From contig JACMLA010000039.1 of assembly GCA_014379815.1 (NCBI GenBank), forward strand, positions 1 through 5,122: 5,122 bases of DNA, read 5' to 3'. The notes beneath the pieces are model-generated. The model was not told the DNA's origin, searched no databases, and saw nothing but the letters and a program-made list of their open reading frames with translations. Each line of letters opens with the position of its first letter. The stretch's first letter is position 1. The stretch is from Bryobacteraceae bacterium (lineage in GTDB: Bacteria > Acidobacteriota > Terriglobia > Bryobacterales > Bryobacteraceae). The translations under genes and the position numbers were made by a program. Shown in pieces: positions 1 through 5,122 of the stretch.

Positions 1-1
1 A

Positions 2-427
2 ATCTTCACAAGAATCCTCGTGCCCTTCGCGGTGCAAACAGAATTGCAAAGCCTGGACGCGCCGCCGCAGGTGCGCAAATGGATCTCCAGCCCCCCGGCT
101 TGGCTGGAAGTGCATGAAGTCCCCGCACATTCCTTCGATGACACTTCGCTTCGCTCACTCGACAAGGGCGAGAGAGAGGCCATTGAACTGGCTGCCACCC
201 TTCCAACGGATACGCTGCTGCTTATTGACGACCGCGAAGGTGTGAAGGCCGCGCTTCGCAAGGGCTTGGATATAACCGGCACAATCGGCATACTCGATCT
301 TGCCGCAAAGCGGGGGCTTCTTGATCTTGCTGCCGCCTTTGACCAACTGCGGCAGACAAACTTTCACCGGCCAGAAAAACTCATGGAAAGAATGCTTGCC
401 GAACAGAAAAGCAAGGGCCAGCCATGA
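2..427 (+). CDS. DUF3368/PIN-domain toxin-like protein, 5'-truncated by window edge
   Basis: Probable ribonuclease toxin of a type II toxin-antitoxin module. The frame is open from the first bases of the window, and the residues before the GTG at 20 (IFTRIL) continue the typical PIN strand leading into VPFAVQTEL. The GTG is therefore internal and the true start is off-window. Counting from that GTG, E8 fits the conserved PIN acidic position. LDKGEREAI (47-55) fits the family motif with a conserved acidic residue and a helix, and IDD (69-71) fits the strand carrying acidic metal ligands. The first catalytic Asp would be upstream. The C-terminal TGTIGILDLAAKRGL pattern is characteristic of DUF3368. 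Relatives are usually paired with a UPF0175-type antitoxin encoded upstream, which cannot be seen here. Six bases separate the stop from the resolvase start, so the two may be co-transcribed. The visible part is intact. Toxin activity is inferred from the family only. Confidence 0.8.
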   Translation: MFTRILVPFAVQTELQSLDAPPQVRKWISSPPAWLEVHEVPAHSFDDTSLRSLDKGEREAIELAATLPTDTLLLIDDREGVKAALRKGLDITGTIGILDLAAKRGLLDLAAAFDQLRQTNFHRPEKLMERMLAEQKSKGQP

Positions 428-433
428 CCAGCC

Positions 434-704
434 ATGAAGCTGATCGGCTATGCCCGCGTTTCAACCGAAGACCAGAACCTCGATTTACAAAAACAGGCGC
501 TGCAAACTGCCGGGTGCGATGTTCATCCACCTGGATAAAAGCACCGGCGCGGACATGAAGCGCCGCGGCCTCTCCAAAGCCTTGCTCCATGCCGAACCCG
601 GCGATGTACTGGTGGTCGGGAAACTGGACCGCCTCAGCCGCTCCCTTTTCGATCTCGTCACGCTTATGCAGACGTGCAAGGTGAGGATATCGGCGAAACT
701 CTGA
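434..704 (+). pseudogene. Serine recombinase (resolvase/invertase) remnant, frameshifted and truncated
   Basis: The ATG at 434 starts MKLIGYARVSTEDQNLDLQ, the N-terminus of the small serine recombinase catalytic domain; the Ser of ARVS (residue 10) is the expected nucleophile. This frame stops at TAA 536-538. Homology continues one frame over from about 519-522: LDKSTGADMKRRGL, then GDVLVVGKLDRLSRS, which carries the catalytic arginines of the DRLSRS motif. The switch fits a single extra base (or loss of two) near 518-522. Family homology ends around LVTLMQT (about 677). The frame closes at TGA 702-704 without the rest of the catalytic core, the long E helix or the helix-turn-helix DNA-binding domain, so the gene is broken twice. 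Such enzymes resolve transposon cointegrates or invert DNA. This copy should be inactive unless the frameshift is an assembly error. It lies directly downstream of the toxin gene and marks a former mobile element. Confidence 0.85.
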
Positions 705-759
705 AAAAACGGGGGCGCGACAGTCAAGACAGCAGGCAAGGCCGACGTTTCCGGGCAGA

Positions 760-1168
760 TCACGCAGCCAGCTTTACAGCTGTGTCTGTTTCCGCCTTTA
801 TCCCCGGATACCAGCGCCGGAACGTGTCGCGAAGTTCGTTGTTGAGCACTCGCGCGCGCACCTGTAGTAGCAGGTGGGCACCGTGCTGGCTCCAGTGCAT
901 CTGCTGCTGCTTGACCATCCGTCTGCTTACCAGCTGATTCACCGCCGATTCCGTAAATGCCGTGCTGATCGTCTCGTGATTTCGATGCCGGTCGCCGTAA
1001 TCCGGAATGAAAGCCTGGTTGGTCGCTATGTAAGTGCCAAAGTCACGAATCGCCTTGAGCATCTGCCGCTCGGCGCTGATCCCGTCGCCAGCCAGCAGTT
1101 GCTTCAAGACCGTCAGTCAGACGCAGGCCGGCAAACAGCTTCTGTTTGGCTTCCTGCATCTTGTTGCG
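760..1168 (-). pseudogene. Transposase C-terminal remnant (possibly ISKra4-like)
   Basis: Read on the minus strand, 1107 down to 760 gives 115 residues containing FIPDYGDRHRN, STAFTESAVNQLVSRRMVK, QQQMHWSQHGAHLLLQVRARVLN and RRWYPGI. I recognise this block as the C-terminal end of a transposase family, usually with YGERYR, ESTVNQVVSKR and KKQQMRWTPRGAHLLLQ. I believe the family is ISKra4-like, but I am not certain of the name. An in-frame TGA (1119-1117) lies just before this segment. In the neighbouring frame, residues NKMQEAKQKLFAGLRLT (1165 to about 1115) look coding, and they join the main frame exactly if one copy of the tandem TCAG TCAG (1113-1120) is removed. The N-terminal catalytic portion was not found. 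Inverted repeats and target-site duplications were not identified, so the ends of the element are unknown. Most likely a dead fragment. Confidence 0.7.
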
Positions 1169-1344
1169 GCCTGAGTGTCGGAGACCGCCTGGGCAGATTC
1201 TGCCAGCTGATCCACCGTAAGATCCGGCCGCAGGAATCCGGCAATGCCCGGTAGCTGCTTGCAGGATTGACAGTACAACAGCAGGAAAAGGCCGAGCCTG
1301 TCAAACTTGTGAGACAAGAAGAAAGGCAAACTAAAGGGTAGCAA
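1169..1344 (-). other. Decayed or unassigned stretch with weak minus-strand coding traces
   Basis: A minus-strand frame is open from 1344 to the stop at 1117. Part of it (FLRPDLTVDQLAESAQAVSDT) has a natural-looking composition, but I recognise no family. It is in the same frame as the transposase remnant downstream, although the best-looking extension of that remnant (NKMQEAKQKL) uses another frame. This may be more of the same broken transposase with several indels, or an unrelated gene remnant. Plus-strand frames through it look like shadows. Confidence 0.25.
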
Positions 1345-1426
1345 TGGAGTCGTAAATATCGGCTCAGGAAAACCTTGGAATCAGGTCTTTAAAGCTGAGT
1401 GGGGACGCAGCTCGCTCGCATAACCC

Positions 1427-1455
1427 ACGCACTCAAAACCCACATTCCACACTCA
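1427..1455 (+). promoter_or_regulatory. Candidate LytTR-type direct-repeat operator upstream of the signalling operon
   Basis: ACGCACTCA (1427-1435) is followed after nine bases by TTCCACACTCA (1445-1455). The word CACTCAA itself recurs exactly at 1430-1436 and 1450-1456, a 20-base period, or about two helical turns. A near-identical arrangement precedes the receptor gene at 4632-4661. LytTR proteins are known to bind pairs of direct repeats spaced about two turns apart, though this word does not match the AlgR/AgrA-type consensus. The pair ends 41 bases before the GTG at 1497 and 50 before the ATG at 1506. The rest of 1345-1496 shows no gene and no convincing -35/-10 pair. A TATCCT at 1491-1496 resembles a -10 box but has no matching -35 and lies very close to the start. 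Confidence 0.4.
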
Positions 1456-1496
1456 AGTCAAAAGACTAGCCGCCAGCCAGAGAGACCTCGTATCCT

Positions 1497-1841
1497 GTGC
1501 AGGCAATGCCGAAACAATCCGAGCCAGGCAGCGGAGCCATCTATATTCACGACAGCTCGCAGGGGTGTCGTCTGCAGATTCGCGGAACCCTCGACGCCCG
1601 GCTGGCGCCAGAACTGCTTCAGGTATGGGAGACCACCCGCTCAATCGGGCCCGCAATCCTGATCGACTTAAAGAGCGCCGGACCAATCACCGCTGAAGGG
1701 GAAAAAGCTCTGGAGTACCTCCGTGCCTCCGGAGCCCGCATACACTTCCACAAGCCGCCTTCATCCCGTACACTCACCTGCTATCTGCCTCTCTGGATGA
1801 CCGCATTCTTGTGCGCAATGTTTCCAGGCCACCGCTCATAA
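1497..1841 (+). CDS. Small STAS-like protein, first gene of the two-component operon
   Basis: A 114-residue protein, or 111 if it starts at the in-frame ATG at 1506. Neither start has a strong Shine-Dalgarno; AGAGAG at 1480-1485 would suit the GTG at 1497 better. Residues about 24-86 follow a strand-helix-strand-helix pattern: CRLQIRGTLDAR, then LAPELLQVWETTRS, then PAILIDLKSAGPITAEGEKALEYLRASGARI. This resembles STAS/anti-sigma-antagonist-like small proteins, with the strand AILIDLKSAG followed by a helix. The usual phosphorylatable Ser/Thr after the D(L/F) strand is not obvious; T55 or S50 are only candidates. The C-terminal part (about 96-108, CYLPLWMTAFLCAMF) is strongly hydrophobic and might be a membrane anchor or a divergent tail. 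The stop lies 7 nt before the kinase start, so the two are probably co-transcribed. A role as a modulator of the kinase is inferred from context alone. Confidence 0.7.
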   Translation: MQAMPKQSEPGSGAIYIHDSSQGCRLQIRGTLDARLAPELLQVWETTRSIGPAILIDLKSAGPITAEGEKALEYLRASGARIHFHKPPSSRTLTCYLPLWMTAFLCAMFPGHRS

Positions 1842-1848
1842 TTGCAAG

Positions 1849-3828
1849 ATGGACATCCCTCATCAGCCAACCGATGCCCAACTCCTGGCCCAGACGCTCG
1901 GCTTCTCGGCTGGGTTCGCGATCTCTCTCGTTCTGCTCCAGCTGATTCGCAACTCATGGCAGCTGGAGGAACAGCGCCGTCCCAGCTTGCTGCTGGCTGC
2001 GGCACTGCTCGTGTGGAATACCGGTGGAGCTATCAGCACGGCCCTGATGATCGGCGGTTACCCCTTCCGCTCCCCGGAAGTCAGAATGGCTTGCGGCTTC
2101 GGATACAGCGGTTTGCTCATGTTTACCCCCGCAATGCTGTCCGTCTGGCGACTCTCGCACTTTTCCCCCGGACTCAGGCGAATCTACACTGTCCTGCTGC
2201 TCTTTGCCGTCCTCGTCGGGATTCTCCTCGGTATTCAGTTCTGGCTGGACGCGTTCACAGGCAGTTCCTTCTTCTCTCCCTTCCACAATCGCGTCCTCGC
2301 GTTCACCAGCTTTTACCTGCTCCTCGCAGTAGCTATCTTCGTTCGTCTTTTTGAAGCACGATCGTCGCTCGATAACTTTTGCCTGGGCCTTTCCTCAGCG
2401 GCCTTTTTTGCCTCTGTATCCGGTATCATTCTCTCGGTCCAATCCGGCGTAAGCCCCACGGCAAAATTGATCTTCCGCTTCGCAGCCGAGCACTCTGTTC
2501 TGCTTCCCGCCCTCGCCTCCTTTTTTCTCCTCGCGCGCTTCCGGCTCAGCGACGTTCTGGTGGTAAGAAGCCTTCGTATTCTGGCCGCTCTCACACTGGC
2601 TTTCCTGTTTTGCGTCATCGTGCTCGGCCCCTTGCCACATTGGGCTGAAGCGGTGCCCTTTCCCCGCGCAGCCGAGGCCACGATTGCAACACTACTTCTA
2701 GCGGCTCTGCTCAAAAGCTTTCCTTCTCTCGAAGCCGCCATCGGCCGAATGGTAGAGCGACGGTTCTTTCAGCAGCCTGATTTCAATGCGGAGCTCAACC
2801 GCTTTGCATCTGCGATGACTGCAATCACCGAGGAACCATCACTTTTCCGACAGGCAGAGTCTTCCGTCACCCGGCTCTTCGAACACACCCAGGCGCAGGT
2901 TGTTCCCACTACCACCAGCGTTATGCGGGCTGCCGAAAAGGAACTGTTGGCCGCAGAGGTCATCGAAGCTGCCAGCCTGCCTTCTGGTCTCGCGGACCTC
3001 GCCAGTCTCAAACCCGAGATTTGCGCCACAATCCGCGTAAATGGACGCGTCGACTATCTGCTCGCCATCGCTCCGGACGTGCATAGCCGGAGCTTTCTCC
3101 AAAACGAGCTGGCCTTCTTCAGAAGCCTGGCTGCCCTCGTGGGCGCGCGTCTCGATGCACTTGTCGCCGAACGCGCCCGTCTCGAAGTACATGGGCGTGA
3201 AATGACTCTGCGGCAACAAGCGACCTCGGCCGAACTCCAGGCTTTGCGAGCACAGGTCAACCCTCACTTCCTCTTCAATGCTTTAAACACCATCGCCGAC
3301 CTGGTAATCGTAGATCCCCGCAAGGCCGAGCGTGCTATAGAAATGCTGGCGGAAACATTTCGCTACGTGCTCATGAATCACCACCGCAACATGGTGTCGG
3401 TAGGCGAAGAGCTGGATTTTGTCCAGCAATACCTGGCCATCGAACAAGTTCGCTTCGGCAGCCGTCTGGAGATCAGAATCGATGCCGACGCAATCGTCCG
3501 CAAACACATCATCCCGGCACTAATTCTCCAGCCAGTGGTGGAAAACGCCATCAAGCATGGACTGGCTCCCAAAATCGGCCCTGGTCTTCTGACAATCCAG
3601 GTCTGTGAGTCAGATGGGTTTCTGCGGCTCTCAGTTGAGGACAATGGCGCCGGGCCACTGTCTCCCCGCAAGCCTCTCAAATCAACTGGCACCGGGTTGC
3701 GAAACACGGCGGACCGGCTGCGTACCCTGTACCAGGAACGAGCCTGCCTGACGATGGAGCCTCTCCCGTCCTGTGGCTGTCGTGTCACGATCCTGATTCC
3801 TCAAAACGGCCAGCTGGAAGCGGCATGA
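1849..3828 (+). CDS. Membrane sensor histidine kinase, LytS/YehU (His_kinase) family
   Basis: A 659-residue inner-membrane sensor kinase expected to autophosphorylate and pass phosphate to the downstream LytTR regulator. The first ~290 residues form about eight or nine hydrophobic segments (roughly 13-33, 46-68, 80-100, 112-132, 147-167, 178-196, 212-230, 240-260, 275-290), a large multi-pass sensor region. A conserved-looking juxtamembrane stretch, MVERRFFQQPDF (301-312), leads into a GAF-like region (about 312-440). A short coiled helix (about 436-468) connects to the His_kinase domain: VNPHFLFNALN with phospho-acceptor H473. The ATPase region has the N box VVENAIKHG (563-571, N566), DNGAG (598-602) and GTGLRNTADRL (614-624). 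All core catalytic motifs are present, so it should be active. The ATG at 1849 was chosen because it closely follows the STAS-like gene and opens the hydrophobic region; no strong ribosome site precedes it. The ligand sensed cannot be read from the sequence. Confidence 0.93.
   Translation: MDIPHQPTDAQLLAQTLGFSAGFAISLVLLQLIRNSWQLEEQRRPSLLLAAALLVWNTGGAISTALMIGGYPFRSPEVRMACGFGYSGLLMFTPAMLSVWRLSHFSPGLRRIYTVLLLFAVLVGILLGIQFWLDAFTGSSFFSPFHNRVLAFTSFYLLLAVAIFVRLFEARSSLDNFCLGLSSAAFFASVSGIILSVQSGVSPTAKLIFRFAAEHSVLLPALASFFLLARFRLSDVLVVRSLRILAALTLAFLFCVIVLGPLPHWAEAVPFPRAAEATIATLLLAALLKSFPSLEAAIGRMVERRFFQQPDFNAELNRFASAMTAITEEPSLFRQAESSVTRLFEHTQAQVVPTTTSVMRAAEKELLAAEVIEAASLPSGLADLASLKPEICATIRVNGRVDYLLAIAPDVHSRSFLQNELAFFRSLAALVGARLDALVAERARLEVHGREMTLRQQATSAELQALRAQVNPHFLFNALNTIADLVIVDPRKAERAIEMLAETFRYVLMNHHRNMVSVGEELDFVQQYLAIEQVRFGSRLEIRIDADAIVRKHIIPALILQPVVENAIKHGLAPKIGPGLLTIQVCESDGFLRLSVEDNGAGPLSPRKPLKSTGTGLRNTADRLRTLYQERACLTMEPLPSCGCRVTILIPQNGQLEAA
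3816..3820 (+). promoter_or_regulatory. Ribosome binding site of the response regulator, inside the kinase gene
   Basis: GGAAG lies four bases before the ATG at 3825, within the last codons of the kinase. With the ATGA stop/start overlap it supports 3825 as the true start and translational coupling between kinase and regulator. The upstream genes lack an equally clear site. Confidence 0.55.
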
Positions 3829-4589
3829 TTCGTGTGGTTCTCGCCGACGATGAGGCACCTGCCCGGTCCCGGCTTCGGCGCCAGCTCTCATCCTGCCCCG
3901 ACGTGGAAATCGTCGGAGACGCCGAAGACGGTCTCTCGGCCGTTGACAGCATCGTCACGCTCCAGCCTGACCTGCTCTTTCTTGACGTGCAGATGCCGGG
4001 CCTTAACGGCTTCGAAGTGCTGCGCGCTCTACCGCCTGATGCCCGCCGACCTCTCGTTATCTTTGTTACAGGGTTCGATCAGCACGCACTCGCCGCCTTT
4101 GAAGCGGATGCTGTCTCCTACCTCGTCAAACCGGTTCAGGAGCAGCGGCTGCTGCAGGTCATCGACAGAGTTCGCCCCCTCCTGCTCCATGCAGCCAGCC
4201 AGGCCAGCGAAATCGAACGTATTGATAAGGTCGTTCGCACTCAGGCGTTGCCCCTCCGTCACATCGTGGCCCGTAATCGCGACCGCTTCGTTCTCCTGGC
4301 ACCCGCCAGTGTGTCTTTCTTCGCCATCAGCGACGGATTGGTCTGGGCTCATACCCCTGCTGCGAGAACCCTGGTGAACTATCAGCTGGCCGATCTGGAA
4401 TCGGCGCTGCCCCCGGAGCAGTTTTTCCGCGCCTCTCGCGCCGCGCTCATCAACGTCGCCCACATCCTCGAGGTAAAACCTTTCCTGAAAAGCACGTTCC
4501 TCATCACGATGCGCGATGGGGGCCACACAGAGTTTCAGGTCGGTGAGCGGCGCGCCCGGCTTCTGCGCCAGCTCCTTCCAGGCCTGTAA
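3825..4589 (+). CDS. LytTR-family response regulator
   Basis: A 254-residue DNA-binding response regulator, the cognate partner of the kinase it overlaps by ATGA. The receiver domain (about 2-120) has the acidic pair D8/D9, phospho-acceptor D54 in LFLDVQMPGLNG, T82 in FVTGFD and K102 in YLVKPVQ, so phosphorylation should be normal. A linker (121-142) leads to a LytTR domain (about 143-250) containing FFRASRAALINVAHI (200-214), the classic LytTR signature, and the closing FLITMRDGGHTEF segment. The usual SR after the last DNA-contacting strand is replaced by VGERRARL, a modest deviation that could alter specificity. LytTR domains bind paired direct repeats; candidate pairs lie upstream of this operon and of the next gene. 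No convincing terminator hairpin follows: TGCGGCCCGCA (4601-4611) is palindromic but has no loop and no T-run. Confidence 0.95.
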   Translation: MIRVVLADDEAPARSRLRRQLSSCPDVEIVGDAEDGLSAVDSIVTLQPDLLFLDVQMPGLNGFEVLRALPPDARRPLVIFVTGFDQHALAAFEADAVSYLVKPVQEQRLLQVIDRVRPLLLHAASQASEIERIDKVVRTQALPLRHIVARNRDRFVLLAPASVSFFAISDGLVWAHTPAARTLVNYQLADLESALPPEQFFRASRAALINVAHILEVKPFLKSTFLITMRDGGHTEFQVGERRARLLRQLLPGL

Positions 4590-4631
4590 CGATTTTGCAA
4601 TGCGGCCCGCACTTGCTTCGCCTCTCTTGCA

Positions 4632-4661
4632 ACGCCCTCCAGTGCCTGCTTTCCACACTCA
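4632..4661 (+). promoter_or_regulatory. Candidate LytTR-type direct-repeat operator upstream of the receptor gene
   Basis: ACGCCCTCC (4632-4640), ten bases, then TTCCACACTCA (4651-4661). The second element matches 1445-1455 at all 11 bases, and the first matches 1427-1435 at seven of nine. It ends 30 bases before the ATG at 4692. An AT-rich TTTAATTA (4667-4674) just downstream could be part of a promoter, but no good -35 is visible at the right distance. The shared word suggests the receptor and the signalling operon answer to the same regulator; the adjacent LytTR protein is the obvious candidate. Confidence 0.4.
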
Positions 4662-4691
4662 TTCGCTTTAATTAGACTCCCGGCACACTTC

Positions 4692-5122
4692 ATGGAATCC
4701 TGGTTACGAGGTATTCACTCTTTGCAGCTATCACGCCTTATGTTGCCTGCACTCCTGCTGCTCCCTGTTCCTGGCCATGTTTTTGGCCAGGACACTGCCG
4801 GAGTCGGGAGCCTCACCGGCAAAGTAAATCGTGCCGGCAGGCAGCCCGCAGCCAGCCTCGCAGAGCCTCTGGCCGCAGTCCGTGTCTGCCTTGTTGAGCT
4901 CGCCAGGTGCACAACTTCGGACGTACTTGGCGACTTTCGACTCAGTGACATTCGCTCCGGCATCTATTCTCTCGAGGTGCAAATAGCCGGCGAACCTCCT
5001 CTGCGTCAATCCGGTGTCGATATCCGCGCAGGTCTAGAAGCCCGCGTAGACATCTCAGTGCCTGATCTGGGCAGCGTTCGTCAGGAAGTTAACGTTTCCG
5101 ATTCGAACTACGAAGCTCCGGA
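4692..5122 (+). CDS. TonB-dependent receptor-like protein N-terminus (carboxypeptidase-regulatory-like domain), 3'-truncated by window edge
   Basis: The frame is open from the ATG at 4692 to the window end (143 codons visible). Residues 11-32 form a signal peptide: a hydrophobic run LPALLLLPVPG ending HVFG, with likely cleavage before Q33. An in-frame ATG at 4740 (residue 17) would leave too short a hydrophilic start, so 4692 is preferred; no clear ribosome site precedes either. Residues about 38-123 resemble a carboxypeptidase-regulatory-like beta-sandwich: GSLTGKV, then AAVRVCLVEL, TTSDVLGDFRLSDI, SGIYSLEVQIAG. They are followed by LGSVRQEVNVSDS, the usual lead-in to the plug of TonB-dependent outer-membrane receptors. 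Such fusions with a barrel are abundant in Acidobacteria and Bacteroidetes and import or bind large substrates. The plug and barrel lie off-window, so it could also be another secreted protein with this domain. Its position after the LytTR regulator suggests it is a target. Confidence 0.75.
   Translation, partial: MESWLRGIHSLQLSRLMLPALLLLPVPGHVFGQDTAGVGSLTGKVNRAGRQPAASLAEPLAAVRVCLVELARCTTSDVLGDFRLSDIRSGIYSLEVQIAGEPPLRQSGVDIRAGLEARVDISVPDLGSVRQEVNVSDSNYEAP
4769..4792 (+). repeat. Perfect 9-bp inverted repeat within the signal-peptide coding region
   Basis: TCCTGGCCA (4769-4777) and TGGCCAGGA (4784-4792) are exact reverse complements around a six-base loop, TGTTTT. In RNA this would be a stable GC-rich hairpin about 78 bases into the receptor gene. 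It is not followed by a T-run, so it is not a standard terminator. It may be a chance result of the codons for VPGHVFGQD or a structured element in the early message. Confidence 0.5.

Noticed and set aside
874..1254. Plus-strand open frame of 126 codons
   Set aside because: It is antisense to the recognisable transposase remnant and has no motif of its own.
1387..1412. CTTTAAAG palindrome and the AGCTG/CAGCT pair as an operator or hairpin
   Set aside because: The arms are only 4-5 bases long with no second copy elsewhere; expected by chance.
1842..2354. Plus-strand open frame of 170 codons overlapping the kinase start
   Set aside because: It is another frame of the membrane region, rich in R, P and S, which is typical of a shadow. 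The kinase frame gives coherent membrane helices and domains.
4601..4611. Palindrome TGCGGCCCGCA after the regulator as a terminator
   Set aside because: The centre is a single base, so no hairpin loop can form, and no T-run follows.
4029..4658. Long minus-strand open frame (209 codons)
   Set aside because: It lies antisense to the LytTR regulator, whose domains and catalytic residues are clear. The antisense protein has no recognisable motif and is a GC-rich shadow.
4627..4674. TTGCAA (4627-4632) and TTTAAT (4667-4672) as a sigma-70 promoter
   Set aside because: The spacing is about 34 bases, twice the usual 17, and no better partner hexamer is visible.
1..5122. CRISPR array, tRNA or rRNA genes
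   Set aside because: No regularly spaced repeats and no recognisable tRNA or rRNA sequence on either strand.

Overview
The window looks like part of a chromosome from a moderately GC-rich Gram-negative bacterium, most likely an acidobacterium (Terriglobia-like). This is an inference. It rests on the start of an outer-membrane TonB-dependent receptor carrying a carboxypeptidase-regulatory-like domain, next to a LytS/LytTR two-component pair and a small STAS-like protein. No rRNA or single-copy marker gene is present to settle the taxonomy.

Left third (1 to about 1345): a decayed accessory or mobile segment. It opens inside a DUF3368/PIN-type toxin gene whose 5' end lies outside the window. 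Six bases later comes a serine resolvase/invertase gene that is frameshifted and cut off after its catalytic domain. On the opposite strand there follows the C-terminal remnant of a transposase, separated from a plausible upstream reading frame by a 4-base tandem duplication. About 1169-1344 holds only weak coding traces.

Middle and right (about 1345 to 4589): a compact signalling operon on the + strand. Its genes are a STAS-like small protein, a 659-residue multi-pass membrane histidine kinase of the LytS/YehU (His_kinase) class, and a 254-residue response regulator with a LytTR DNA-binding domain. The gene gaps are 7 nt and a 4-nt ATGA overlap, so translation is probably coupled.

Right edge (4692 to the end): the N-terminus of a secreted outer-membrane receptor with a signal peptide and a carboxypeptidase-regulatory-like domain. 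It runs off the window.

The most interesting signal is regulatory. The same 11-base word, TTCCACACTCA, lies upstream of both the signalling operon (1445-1455) and the receptor gene (4651-4661). In each place a related ACGC(A/C)CTC element lies about two helical turns upstream. LytTR regulators bind paired direct repeats with this sort of spacing. The simple model is that the membrane kinase senses a signal, the LytTR regulator is phosphorylated, and it controls both its own operon and the adjacent receptor. The STAS-like protein may be an additional modulator.
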